A DNA stretch of 64,000 nt from Bacteroidales bacterium UBA4116 (GCA_002381645.1 DFXE01000020.1:321490-385489); one strand, 5' to 3'. Shown: positions 16,378-24,421, counted from the stretch's first letter. A program made the numbers and translations. Notes: generated from the letters alone by a model not told the origin.

Positions 16378-16465
16378 TTTCACAAGGGTGGAATAAACAT
16401 TTCACAGGGGTGAAATTTAAGTTTCACAAGGGTGAAATAAATATTCCACCTTTGTGAAACCTTTA
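16378..16465. repeat. Tandem array of 22-bp near-palindromic repeats
   Basis: Three contiguous 22-bp units (16378-16399, 16400-16421, 16422-16443) share the core TTTCACAAGGGTGAAA with few substitutions. A fourth unit (from 16444) carries the core in inverted orientation (TTCCACCTTTGTGAAA). Each core is itself an inverted repeat (TTTCAC/GTGAAA). Spacing of 22 bp is about two helical turns, so bound protein dimers would face the same side. It lies in the spacer upstream of the SRP RNA gene and the PurF-like gene. Confidence 0.75.
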
Positions 16466-16680
16466 AAATAAAACTTGTTAACGGTGAATGTTTCGGGTGC
16501 TATGCACTAATTAGTATCGGATGAGGCATTAATTTGTACTATTAACCGATTAATTACTGAAAGCAGACTGAAGACTCACCCTTCAGGATTAGCGCCTAAT
16601 TAACAGATAGTTACAGCAAGCTGAAGGCTGAAGGCAAAATTTCATCAACATCAAATGGAAGGTATTTTATATATTCTTTT
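16466..16680. other. Non-coding spacer upstream of the SRP RNA gene
   Basis: No supported reading frame. It holds several loose GCTGAAGGCTGAAGG-like and CAGACTGAAG repeats (about 16559-16635) that could form a weak hairpin. Otherwise I see nothing. Confidence 0.5.
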
Positions 16681-16711
16681 TTTGGAGAATAAAGAAAAAT
16701 GCCTACTTTTG
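16681..16711 (+). promoter_or_regulatory. Promoter of the SRP RNA-tRNA unit
   Basis: TTTG at 16681-16684, a 19-bp spacer and TACTTTTG at 16704-16711 match the Bacteroidetes promoter. The predicted transcription start, about 6 bp after the -7 element, coincides with the 5' end of the SRP RNA. Confidence 0.8.
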
Positions 16712-16716
16712 CAGCC

Positions 16717-16813
16717 GGGTAAGTCCTATACGGCATGCTCCCTCGGAATCCCCCCAGGGCTTGACCGCAGCAAGGGTACTTGGTTGTAGCGGCGCGATGT
16801 AGTAAGCTTACCC
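16717..16813 (+). ncRNA. ffs: Signal recognition particle RNA, small bacterial type
   Basis: About 97 nt with complementary ends (GGGTAAG at 16717-16723 and CTTACCC at 16807-16813). The conserved domain IV is recognisable as CCAGGGCTTGACC followed by GCAGCAAGGG, the Ffh-binding loops. The RNA works with Ffh in cotranslational targeting of membrane proteins. A perfect promoter precedes it, and the tRNA-Thr gene starts only 4 nt after its 3' end, so the two are probably cut from one transcript. Confidence 0.85.
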
Positions 16814-16817
16814 ACTT

Positions 16818-16891
16818 GCCTCTTTAGCTCAGTTGGCCAGAGCACGTGATTTGTAATCTCGGGGTCGTTGGTTCGAATCCGACAAGAGGCT
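16818..16891 (+). tRNA. tRNA-Thr (anticodon UGU)
   Basis: 74 nt with a perfect 7-bp acceptor stem (GCCTCTT/AAGAGGC), D arm GCTC/GAGC, T arm GTTGG/CCGAC around TTCGAAT, and anticodon loop TTTGTAA giving anticodon TGT. The anticodon stem CGTGA/TCTCG has a U-U mismatch at its middle pair. CCA is not encoded. It is followed at once by a terminator and preceded by the SRP RNA gene. Confidence 0.95.
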
Positions 16892-16892
16892 C

Positions 16893-16928
16893 AAAAAGGA
16901 AACTTTTATGAAAAAGTTTCCTTTTTTT
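16893..16928 (+). terminator. Terminator of the SRP RNA-tRNA unit
   Basis: 15-bp stem (16893-16907 with 16912-16926) around a 4-nt loop, the 3' arm running into seven T residues. It begins 2 nt after the tRNA. Confidence 0.9.
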
Positions 16929-16944
16929 ATTGCCTTTACCATTG

Positions 16945-16976
16945 TTTGCTTATTCTTAAGAAAAAGAGTAATTTTG
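16945..16976 (+). promoter_or_regulatory. Promoter of the DUF4199-to-apbE operon
   Basis: TTTG at 16945-16948, a 20-bp spacer and TAATTTTG at 16969-16976, 32 bp before the ATG at 17009. Confidence 0.7.
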
Positions 16977-17008
16977 TGACTTACAAAACTCCTGAGATAA
17001 TTTAAATC

Positions 17009-17560
17009 ATGGAAGAAAATAAAAGCCTGTTGATGAGAAGCGCTATGTATTATGGCCTGCTGTTGGGGATTTTCTGGGTGATCAAATACATATTTTTTAT
17101 CTGGGGCAGTAGCTCCCCCCTTATGGGAGCCGTTTACTGGGTACTGACTCCTTTTACAATTGTTATTGCTTACGCTTTTACGCGGATGTACAAAATACAG
17201 ATAGGCGGAAAGATCGGGTTCTTTCATGCGTGGCAATTCGGTATTCTTCTTTATTTCTTTGCCGCCCTGATCGTTTCTTTAGCCCATTATGTCTTTTATC
17301 AATATATTGCGCCGCCTGATTTTATAGCCACTTCAATGGACCAGGTCATCCATATGATGAAAGAAATGGATTTGAATTCGCCCATGAAAGACGCTATTGA
17401 CCAACTGAGTACTCCTACTCCCATACAAATGGCTATCCAGGGTATTTTTAACAATGTATTTTACGGTGTTGTATTTTCAATACCGATTGCCGCTTTGCTA
17501 TGCCGCAACAACGAAACCGGATTTATTAATCATACAAACGAAGAAGAGGATAATTTATAA
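17009..17560 (+). CDS. DUF4199-family membrane protein
   Basis: 183 residues with four likely membrane segments (about 13-30, 37-62, 75-98 and 148-166), the pattern of the Bacteroidetes DUF4199 family, whose function is unknown. A loop between the third and fourth segments carries the conserved-looking IAPPDFIATSMDQVIHMMKE. The start ATG follows a full promoter. The stop codon overlaps the start of the next gene by one base (TAATG), so translation is coupled to the glycosyltransferase. In many Bacteroidales this gene directly precedes the same glycosyltransferase. Confidence 0.9.
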   Translation: MEENKSLLMRSAMYYGLLLGIFWVIKYIFFIWGSSSPLMGAVYWVLTPFTIVIAYAFTRMYKIQIGGKIGFFHAWQFGILLYFFAALIVSLAHYVFYQYIAPPDFIATSMDQVIHMMKEMDLNSPMKDAIDQLSTPTPIQMAIQGIFNNVFYGVVFSIPIAALLCRNNETGFINHTNEEEDNL

Positions 17561-18507
17561 TGGATATATCAGTAGTTATTCCTTTATACAATGAAGCTGA
17601 ATCATTGCCTGAGCTGCAAGCCTGGATTGAACGGGTAATGAACGAGAATAACTTTTCGTACGAAATAATCTTTGTAGACGACGGAAGTACGGATGATTCC
17701 TGGAAGATAATTGAAGGACTTCAAAAGAAATCGCCCCATGTAAAGGGTATTAAATTCCGCCGTAATTACGGTAAATCGCCGGCCCTGCATTGTGGCTTCC
17801 AGAAAGTGAAAGGAGATGTTGTCATCACCATGGATGCCGATTTACAGGATAGTCCCGACGAAATACCCGAGTTATACCGGATGATTAAGGAAGAGGGTTA
17901 CGATATGGTTTCGGGATGGAAAAAGAAACGGTATGATCCGCTTTCCAAAACAATCCCGACCAAACTATTCAATGCCACGGCACGCAAGTTCTCCGGAGTG
18001 AAACTACATGATTTTAATTGCGGCCTGAAGTCATACAACAGCGTTGTGGTAAAAAACATTGAGGTTTATAACGATATGCACCGGCATATACCTTATATGG
18101 CCAAAATAGCCGGATTTAATAAAATCGGTGAAAAAGTAGTACAGCATCAGGCGCGCAAATATGGAAGCACTAAGTTCGGGTTCAGTCGTTTTTTTAATGG
18201 TTATCTGGATCTGATCACCCTTTGGTTTACGTCTAAATTCGGAAAGAAACCTATGCATTTTTTCGGTGTATGGGGAAGTGTGATGTTCTTTATCGGATTT
18301 ATCGCTCTTATTTATGTGCTCACCATGAAACTCATATCGATGTATTCGGGAGATTTGAGGCCGTTGGTTACGAATTCTCCTTTCTTCTATATTTCCCTTA
18401 CGGCAATGATCCTGGGTACGCAATTGTTTCTCGCCGGATTTATTGGAGAGTTAATGTCGAGAAACGCACCGAAACGTAATAATTATAAAATAGAAGCCGA
18501 ATTATGA
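17560..18507 (+). CDS. Family 2 glycosyltransferase, polyprenyl-phosphate sugar transferase type
   Basis: Membrane-anchored GT2 enzyme of the DPM1/GtrB/ArnC type, which moves a sugar from a nucleotide donor to undecaprenyl phosphate. Residues 1-230 are the GT-A domain (ISVVIPLYNEAESLPELQAW; IIFVDDGSTDDSW; VVITMDADLQDSPDEIPELY with the DxD motif). Two C-terminal membrane helices lie at about 235-260 and 270-298. The length (315) is typical. It overlaps DUF4199 by 1 bp and the nitroreductase by 4 bp. The sugar is not predictable. Confidence 0.93.
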   Translation: MDISVVIPLYNEAESLPELQAWIERVMNENNFSYEIIFVDDGSTDDSWKIIEGLQKKSPHVKGIKFRRNYGKSPALHCGFQKVKGDVVITMDADLQDSPDEIPELYRMIKEEGYDMVSGWKKKRYDPLSKTIPTKLFNATARKFSGVKLHDFNCGLKSYNSVVVKNIEVYNDMHRHIPYMAKIAGFNKIGEKVVQHQARKYGSTKFGFSRFFNGYLDLITLWFTSKFGKKPMHFFGVWGSVMFFIGFIALIYVLTMKLISMYSGDLRPLVTNSPFFYISLTAMILGTQLFLAGFIGELMSRNAPKRNNYKIEAEL

Positions 18508-19028
18508 ATGTACTCGAATTAGCCCAAAAGCGTTGTTCCATCCGTAAATATCTTTCTACACCTGTAGAGAAAGACAAAATTGATTACATACTTGAAGTTG
18601 CCCGTATGGCTCCTTCGGCAGTGAATTACCAACCCTGGTATTTCCTGATGATAGACGAAGATGTTGCCAGGCAGAAGCTACACGAATGTTACCCCCGGGA
18701 ATGGTTCAGGCAGGCTCCTCTTTACATCGTAGTATGCGGCGATCATAGCGAATCGTGGAAACGTCCGACCGACAATAAAGATCATTTGGATATTGACGCC
18801 GGTATCGTTACCGAACATATCTGCCTTGCAGCAGCAGAAAAGGATTTAGGCACCTGTATCGTCTGTCATTTTGATGCTGCTCTGTTGCATAAAAATTTCA
18901 ATTTGCCAGAGACCGTTGAGGCCATGGCGATTATACCTGTCGGTTATCCTGCCGAACCGGATTTATTTGATAAAACACCTAAAAAACGAAAATCAATAGA
19001 AGAGATCATTCGATATAACGCCTTCTAA
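18504..19028 (+). CDS. Nitroreductase-family flavoprotein
   Basis: FMN-dependent NAD(P)H oxidoreductase fold. The 174 residues begin with the FMN-phosphate motif KRCSIRKYLSTPVEKDKID, followed by ARMAPSAVNYQPWYFLMID and the C-terminal AIIPVGYPAEP. ATGA overlap (4 bp) with the glycosyltransferase indicates translational coupling. The substrate is unknown. A second, only distantly similar nitroreductase lies at 23861-24421. Confidence 0.92.
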   Translation: MNVLELAQKRCSIRKYLSTPVEKDKIDYILEVARMAPSAVNYQPWYFLMIDEDVARQKLHECYPREWFRQAPLYIVVCGDHSESWKRPTDNKDHLDIDAGIVTEHICLAAAEKDLGTCIVCHFDAALLHKNFNLPETVEAMAIIPVGYPAEPDLFDKTPKKRKSIEEIIRYNAF

Positions 19029-19040
19029 AAAAATAGTCAT

Positions 19041-20786
19041 ATGAAAAGCCAGGAATTACGTTCATTAGCTCCCGAATTAGATTCGCTCCGGTTGGGAAGC
19101 GGATGGAGTATCGACGATTTGAGTAAGCCTCAGATCATAGTCGAAAGTAGTTATGGACATAGCCATCCGGGAAGTGCCCATCTAAATAAGTTAGTGGAAG
19201 AAGCGGATAAAGGGGTAAGTGACGGAGGAGGTAAAGCGGCTAATTATTATGTAACCGACATATGTGATGGAGAGGCCCAGGGACACGACGGGATGAATTA
19301 TTCGTTGGTATCCCGCGAGATCATGGCAGCAATGATTGAAATACACGTTAAGGCGACTCCTTTCGATGCCGGTATCTTTATAACAAGCTGCGACAAATCC
19401 GTTCCCGCGCATTTGATGGCTATTGCACGGCTGAATATGCCTTCCATATTCGTTCCAGGTGGAATCATGAAAGCCGGACCCGACTTATTGACATTAGAAC
19501 AAATCGGAAAATACAATGCCCAGTTTGCCCGCAAAGAAATATCCGAAGAACAATTCATGGCCTATAAAAGAGATGCCTGTCCGGATTGCGGAGCCTGTTC
19601 TTTTATGGGTACGGCTTCTACTATGCAGGTTATGGCCGAAGCATTGGGTATGGCGATGCCGGGTTCGGCACTGATTCCCACAAATGTTCATTATCTGAAA
19701 GATATTACCCGGCGTGCAGGAGAGCGTGCCGTTACGCTTGCACAGGAAGAACTGCTCCCATCGGAGATTATGACCCGCGAAGCTTTTGAAAATGCGATCA
19801 TGGTACATGCTGCAATAGCAGGATCGAGCAATAGCCTGCTCCACCTGCCTGCCATTGCCCATGAATTAGGCATAGAACTCCGGCCGGAACTGTTCGACGA
19901 GATACATCAGAAAATTCCTTTTCTACTGAATATACGACCCAGCGGATTCTGGCCCGGCGAATACTTCTGGTATGCCGGCGGTGTACCGGCCATTATGGAA
20001 GAGATCAAGGATTTTCTTCATCTGAATATACGGACCGTAACGGGAAAAACAGTCGGCGAGAACCTGGATACTATGCGCCAGAACGGATTTTACGAAGGAT
20101 GCCATAAATATCTGCAGGGATTGGGTGTAAAAGTAAACGACATTATCAAACCTTTAAACGACCCCATCCGTCCGCAAGGCGCAATTGCTATATTAAAAGG
20201 TAATCTGGCACCGGAAGGAGCCGTTGTAAAACATGCTGCAATCTCACCCAAATTAATGCAGGTAACACTAAAAGCACGCGTATTCGATTGTGAGGAAGAG
20301 GCATTAAATGCTGTTTTGAATAAAGACATCCAACCCGGTGAAGCGGTATTTATCCGTTATGAAGGTCCGAAAGGAAGCGGAATGCCCGAAATGTTTTATA
20401 CCACAGAAGCTATTGCTTCTGATCCTGAATTGATAGAAACAATTGCTTTAATAACAGACGGCCGTTTCTCAGGCGCCACAAGAGGGCCTGCTATCGGGCA
20501 TGTTTCGCCGGAAGCTTCGGAAGGAGGCCCGATTGCCCTGGTGGAAGAAGGAGACTTAATTAGTATTGATATTCCGGCAAGGAAACTGGAAATCTCAGGT
20601 ATTGCAGGCATTCCTCAAAGTGAAGAAGAGATTAACCGTATTCTTTCCGAACGCCGTAAACGCTGGATAAAACCTGAATCTCCCTATAAAAATGGTATTT
20701 TGAATATATTTACCCGCAACAGCGTTTCGCCAATGAAGGGTGGATATATGATTTCAGATAATGATCAACCGGCAAACAAAAAATGA
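19041..20786 (+). CDS. IlvD/Edd-family dehydratase, probably acting on a sugar acid
   Basis: Iron-sulfur dehydratase of 581 residues. Three candidate cluster cysteines are visible: Cys75 in VTDICDGEAQGHDGM, Cys117 in TSCDKSVPAH and Cys186 in CPDCGACSFMGTAS. True dihydroxy-acid dehydratase has its first cysteine in a TPCN segment; here the aligned segment reads SHPGSAHL without Cys, and the CDG cysteine matches the 6-phosphogluconate/xylonate dehydratase pattern instead. I therefore favour a sugar-acid dehydratase over branched-chain amino acid synthesis, and no ilv genes are nearby. It starts 13 bp after the nitroreductase and overlaps apbE by 4 bp. Confidence 0.85.
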   Translation: MKSQELRSLAPELDSLRLGSGWSIDDLSKPQIIVESSYGHSHPGSAHLNKLVEEADKGVSDGGGKAANYYVTDICDGEAQGHDGMNYSLVSREIMAAMIEIHVKATPFDAGIFITSCDKSVPAHLMAIARLNMPSIFVPGGIMKAGPDLLTLEQIGKYNAQFARKEISEEQFMAYKRDACPDCGACSFMGTASTMQVMAEALGMAMPGSALIPTNVHYLKDITRRAGERAVTLAQEELLPSEIMTREAFENAIMVHAAIAGSSNSLLHLPAIAHELGIELRPELFDEIHQKIPFLLNIRPSGFWPGEYFWYAGGVPAIMEEIKDFLHLNIRTVTGKTVGENLDTMRQNGFYEGCHKYLQGLGVKVNDIIKPLNDPIRPQGAIAILKGNLAPEGAVVKHAAISPKLMQVTLKARVFDCEEEALNAVLNKDIQPGEAVFIRYEGPKGSGMPEMFYTTEAIASDPELIETIALITDGRFSGATRGPAIGHVSPEASEGGPIALVEEGDLISIDIPARKLEISGIAGIPQSEEEINRILSERRKRWIKPESPYKNGILNIFTRNSVSPMKGGYMISDNDQPANKK

Positions 20787-21820
20787 AATCCTATCTTATG
20801 AATAAGTGTTTGATTGCTGTATTCTTCGTAAGTATATTATTTTTATCCGCATGCAATAGTAAAGGAGAGTATTACCAGGAAAGCGGTACGGTATTTCATA
20901 CCTTATATCGTATCACCTATCAATCTCCCGTCTTACTAACGGAGAAAATAGATCAAGAATTACAGGATTTCAATCTTTCCCTGAATCCTTTTAATCCCAA
21001 CTCTATTATAGCTAAAGTGAATAATAATGAACCTGTTGAAGTAGATGAATGGTTTGTGGAAGTCTTTAATAAAGCTCAGGAAATATCCGAAAACTCAAAC
21101 GGAGCTTTTGACGCGACTGCTGCTCCATTAATCAACTTATGGGGCTTTGGATTCAGTAAAAAAGATAGTGTCACTCCGGAAGTGATAGACAGCCTTAAGT
21201 CGTTTGTCGGTTATAAGAAAATCAGGTTGGAAGGGAATAAAGTGGTTAAAGACGACCCGCGGGTTATGATAAGTTTCTCAGCCATTGCCAAAGGGTATGC
21301 ATGCGATGTAATTGCTAAATTGCTGGAAACGGAAGGGGTTACCAACTACATGGTAGATATTGGCGGCGAAATTGCGATGAGCGGTGTAAACCAGAATGGC
21401 GATTGCTGGCGCATCGGCATCAACAAGCCGGAAGATGATATTGCAGGCGTAAATACCAAAATAGAGGATGTGGTGCAGCCATGTAAGAAAGGTGGAGTTG
21501 CTACGTCCGGGGACTACCGCAATTTTTACATGAAAGACGGGATCAGGTATGCTCATACTATCGATCCGATGACGGGTTATCCGGCAGGACAAAATATGCT
21601 AAGCGCCACCATTGTTGCCAACGATTGTATGACGGCCGACGGTTACGCAACCGCATTCATGACAATGGGCGTAGATAAAGCAATCGCGATGGCAGCATCT
21701 ATTCCCGAGATTGAATACTACATTATATATGATGATAACGGTAAAAACAAGATCAGGTATTCCAAGGGCATGCTTGAATACCTTCCCAACCGTAAGACAT
21801 TAGATATTCTGGAAAATTAA
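20783..21820 (+). CDS. apbE: FAD:protein FMN transferase (lipoprotein)
   Basis: Attaches FMN to threonine residues of target proteins such as the Nqr and Rnf subunits. The 345 residues start with a lipoprotein signal (lipobox FLSACN) and show ApbE motifs: NPFNPNSIIAKVN, AKGYACDVIAKLLE, NYMVDIGGEIAMSG, VATSGDYRNFYMKDG, RYAHTIDPMTGYPA and ADGYATAFMTMG. Like other ApbE proteins it should sit on the periplasmic face. It is the last gene of the operon and ends directly against the convergent 56-residue gene. Confidence 0.95.
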   Translation: MKSYLMNKCLIAVFFVSILFLSACNSKGEYYQESGTVFHTLYRITYQSPVLLTEKIDQELQDFNLSLNPFNPNSIIAKVNNNEPVEVDEWFVEVFNKAQEISENSNGAFDATAAPLINLWGFGFSKKDSVTPEVIDSLKSFVGYKKIRLEGNKVVKDDPRVMISFSAIAKGYACDVIAKLLETEGVTNYMVDIGGEIAMSGVNQNGDCWRIGINKPEDDIAGVNTKIEDVVQPCKKGGVATSGDYRNFYMKDGIRYAHTIDPMTGYPAGQNMLSATIVANDCMTADGYATAFMTMGVDKAIAMAASIPEIEYYIIYDDNGKNKIRYSKGMLEYLPNRKTLDILEN

Positions 21821-21991
21821 TTATTCTTCATTATTATCGTAGGGCTCCTCAAAGTTGTTCAGGTCGAACGAACGCTCTACTAATTCCTGTTCCAATGCTT
21901 CTCTTACATACGATGGAGTATCCTGGGGCAGGTTATCTATTTTTTCCTGTAAATCCGCAATTACAGTTTCAAGCCTTGCACGTGTTGTCAT
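21821..21991 (-). CDS. Small conserved-looking acidic protein (56 residues) downstream of maf
   Basis: Reading frame MTTRARLETVIADLQEKIDN... to ...NNFEEPYDNNEE with ATG at 21989-21991 and TAA at 21821-21823. The stop abuts the convergent apbE stop with no spacer, and the start follows the maf stop by 2 bp, both signs of a real gene. It is predicted to be mostly helical with an acidic C-terminus. I do not recognise the family. The Maf-linked position suggests cotranscription with the operon that starts at 24421. Confidence 0.75.
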   Translation of the reverse strand: MTTRARLETVIADLQEKIDNLPQDTPSYVREALEQELVERSFDLNNFEEPYDNNEE

Positions 21992-21993
21992 AA

Positions 21994-22575
21994 TCAAAAT
22001 TTTAATAATTCCTGATAAACTCTTTGAACCGGTAATCCCATTACGTTATAAAAGGAACCTTCTATTCCTTCAACGGCAACATAGCCGATCCATTCCTGTA
22101 TTCCATATGCACCGGCTTTATCGTACGGATGATAATGATCTACATAATAATAGATGTCTTCATCCAAAAGCGATGCGAACCGGACTGTGGATACAACAGA
22201 GAAAGTAACGGTTTTGTTTTGTGTTACCAGGCAGACTCCGGTAATGACCTGATGCGTTTTGCCGGATAATTTACGAAGCATACTTACGGCATCTTCTCTA
22301 TTCGATGGTTTGCCTAATACACTGTTATCCAACCAAACAATTGTATCGGCTGTAATCAAAAGTTCGTTTTCCGCCAATGATGCAAGGTAAGCGCCTGCTT
22401 TCTTTTCTGCGATATAAAGCGGTATATCTTCGGCTCGTAACGAAGCAGGATAAGATTCATCAATACCGGGTATAGGCTTCACCTGGAATTCAATTCCCAA
22501 ACCGGAAAGCAATTCTTTCCGGCGGGGTGAGTTAGAGCCTAAAATTATTACGTATTTATTAAGATTTGACAGCAT
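21994..22575 (-). CDS. maf: Maf-family nucleoside triphosphate pyrophosphatase
   Basis: House-cleaning pyrophosphatase that hydrolyses non-canonical or d/UTP-type nucleotides to the monophosphate. Visible signatures are IILGSNSPRRKELLSGLG at the N-terminus, LLITADTIVWLDNSVLGKP, and LSGKTHQVITGVCLV, plus DKAGAYGIQEW. I choose the ATG at 22575 (193 residues, MLSNLNKY). An in-frame ATG at 22599 would add eight residues but overlap the phosphatase gene by 20 bp. It is part of a minus-strand run with the KdsC-like and DUF2520 genes. Confidence 0.94.
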   Translation of the reverse strand: MLSNLNKYVIILGSNSPRRKELLSGLGIEFQVKPIPGIDESYPASLRAEDIPLYIAEKKAGAYLASLAENELLITADTIVWLDNSVLGKPSNREDAVSMLRKLSGKTHQVITGVCLVTQNKTVTFSVVSTVRFASLLDEDIYYYVDHYHPYDKAGAYGIQEWIGYVAVEGIEGSFYNVMGLPVQRVYQELLKF

Positions 22576-22579
22576 GCAT

Positions 22580-23101
22580 TTACCAGCCGAAGGCTTCATC
22601 GCACATCCATGTTCCCTGTGCTTTCATGGTTTGTTCTATAATATCGCGTGCTACTCCTTCTCCTCCTTTTCGATGAGATATGTATTTTGCAATCTGTTTT
22701 ATCTCAGGAACAGCGTCGGCAGGAGCAACAGGTAAGCCGACCCTCGACATCACTTCAAAATCAGGAATATCGTCGCCTGCGTACATGACAGCATCATCCG
22801 GAAGCCCTGTTTTTGCAATAAAATCATTGTAATCACTCATTTTAATGGAGCTACTCATATAAATATGGGCGACTCCCAAACGGGAAAAACGAATTTTCAC
22901 AGCATCTGTATATCCCCCGGTAATAATTCCTATCTGATATCCTTTCTTTACTGCTAACTGTATAGCGTATCCGTCTTTAGTGCTTACTGTACGCATAGGG
23001 TCACCGTTCGGATGTAATGGAATTACTTCATGCGAAAGTACACCATCGACGTCGAAGATAAAAGCTTTTATCTTCGTCAGATCATAGTTAATACTGCTCA
23101 T
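22580..23101 (-). CDS. HAD-superfamily phosphatase, KdsC-like
   Basis: 173 residues with the HAD type C0 fold of 3-deoxy-D-manno-octulosonate 8-phosphate phosphatase: motif I FIFDVDGVLSHEV, motif II IITGG, the Lys of KIRFSRLGVAHIYM, and motif III YAGDDIPDFEVMSRVG. KdsC makes KDO for the inner core of LPS, and the length fits that subfamily. The gene overlaps the DUF2520 gene by 14 bp. No kdsA, kdsB or kdsD is in the window, so the substrate is inferred from family only. Confidence 0.88.
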   Translation of the reverse strand: MSSINYDLTKIKAFIFDVDGVLSHEVIPLHPNGDPMRTVSTKDGYAIQLAVKKGYQIGIITGGYTDAVKIRFSRLGVAHIYMSSSIKMSDYNDFIAKTGLPDDAVMYAGDDIPDFEVMSRVGLPVAPADAVPEIKQIAKYISHRKGGEGVARDIIEQTMKAQGTWMCDEAFGW

Positions 23102-23864
23102 GCTGTATTTTTTCTTTATATATATTTTGGCTGATCAGCCGGTAAATGGTCTGCATACTCGGATCATTTAACAGATTCAATTGCATATCCATTATATTTT
23201 TATCAAAACGCACAGCCGGACCTGTTTGTGCTTCTGCCGGGGATAATTCGTTGATCTTTTCTGCTGTTTCCCTGATTAAAGGCAACAGTACATCATAAGG
23301 TATATCCTGCTGTTCCAGTATTTTATCGGCCAGCATATACATATGGTTCGTAAAATTACAGGCAAAAACAGAAGCCAGATGAAGATATTTCCTTTTTTCG
23401 GAATCCAATTCTTTAGCATTTCCGGATAAAGCAATAGCCACTTTTTTAAGCATCTTCATATCTTCCGGATCATTTACTTCAAGGAAAATAGGAGTTCCAT
23501 CCAACCGCACCCGCCTTTTTTTCGTGAATGTTTGCAGCGGATAAAAAACACCATAACGTTTTGCATATCCTTCAAATATATTCATCGGAACGCTTCCTGC
23601 CGTATGTACCCACATGCCTTCATTGGGTTTTACCTGGGATATAATTTCCGCAAGGGCAGAATCTTTTAAAGAGAATATATAAAGGTCGGCATCCCGTACG
23701 ATCTCATGAATACTTGTTGTCCATTGACAGTTCAGTTTTTTCGCCAGCGATTCAGCGCTTTCGCGAGTACGGTTATATATCTGGCCGATAGTCATTCCTG
23801 CCCGCTGCATTTCCAGGGATACGCAGGTAGCCAAATTGCCGGCACCGATAAATACGATTTTCAT
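23088..23864 (-). CDS. Rossmann-fold DUF2520 protein
   Basis: 258 residues with an N-terminal NAD(P)-binding domain (VFIGAGNLATCVSLEMQRAG) and a C-terminal helical DUF2520 domain (about 125-250, with LHLASVFACNFTNHMYMLAD). The architecture resembles 6-phosphogluconate/ketopantoate reductase-like dehydrogenases, but the reaction is unknown. It overlaps the upstream nitroreductase by 4 bp and the downstream phosphatase by 14 bp, so all are translationally coupled. Confidence 0.88.
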   Translation of the reverse strand: MKIVFIGAGNLATCVSLEMQRAGMTIGQIYNRTRESAESLAKKLNCQWTTSIHEIVRDADLYIFSLKDSALAEIISQVKPNEGMWVHTAGSVPMNIFEGYAKRYGVFYPLQTFTKKRRVRLDGTPIFLEVNDPEDMKMLKKVAIALSGNAKELDSEKRKYLHLASVFACNFTNHMYMLADKILEQQDIPYDVLLPLIRETAEKINELSPAEAQTGPAVRFDKNIMDMQLNLLNDPSMQTIYRLISQNIYKEKIQHEQY

Positions 23865-24421
23865 ATGGGTAGGTTTTTATTGTCTTCAGGCTTCTGGTAG
23901 TTCTCAATATGTACTTTTTCCCACTGCAGTCGGGATTCATCAAATGGTTTATTTTCCTGTGCTTTATATCCGAAACCAATAATGGAAAGTACTTCAATCT
24001 GATAAGGTATATCAAACAAATCACGTATATATTGAGAAGAGTCACGTTCATCTTCGGTTTGTCGTCCGCGTACCTGGCACCAGCAGCTGCCTAATCCCAA
24101 GTCTTCGGCCTGAAGCTGCATCATAATAGATGCAATAGAAGCATCTTCTATCCATGCTTCACTTTCCATCACATTAGCCATTACAATAACAGCCAATGCG
24201 CAATCTTGCAGAAATGTTGCTGCATGTGGCTTACAAGCCGCTAATTTTTTCAATGTCTCTTTATTTTCAACAACTAAGAATTGCCACGGCGTACCCCGCT
24301 TGGAAGACGGCGATATCAATGCGGCTTTTAAAATAAGCTCCACCTGTTCGGGTGATAACAATTGTTCGGTAAATTTCCGCGTACTCCTCCTCAACTTTAT
24401 CAACTCTGCAAAACTGTTCAT
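23861..24421 (-). CDS. Nitroreductase-family flavoprotein
   Basis: 186 residues of the FMN-binding nitroreductase fold: LRRSTRKFTEQLLSPEQVE, ALISPSSKRGTPWQFLVVE, ASIASIMMQLQAEDLGLGSC and VLSIIGFGYKAQ near the end. It is the first gene of a five-gene minus-strand operon with DUF2520, KdsC-like, maf and the 56-residue protein. A minus-strand TATCTTTG (24463-24470) about 40 bp upstream is the probable -7 element. Confidence 0.92.
   Translation of the reverse strand: MNSFAELIKLRRSTRKFTEQLLSPEQVELILKAALISPSSKRGTPWQFLVVENKETLKKLAACKPHAATFLQDCALAVIVMANVMESEAWIEDASIASIMMQLQAEDLGLGSCWCQVRGRQTEDERDSSQYIRDLFDIPYQIEVLSIIGFGYKAQENKPFDESRLQWEKVHIENYQKPEDNKNLPI

Noticed and set aside
16378..16465. Repeat array as a CRISPR
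   Set aside because: Units are contiguous 22-mers with no unique spacers and no cas genes are nearby.
16829..17236. Long minus-strand open frame over the tRNA and the DUF4199 gene
   Set aside because: It overlaps the tRNA-Thr, a terminator and a supported gene on the other strand, and its peptide shows no family features.
19041..20786. Housekeeping dihydroxy-acid dehydratase IlvD
   Set aside because: The IlvD first cysteine is missing, the CDG cysteine matches sugar-acid dehydratases, and no ilv genes adjoin it.
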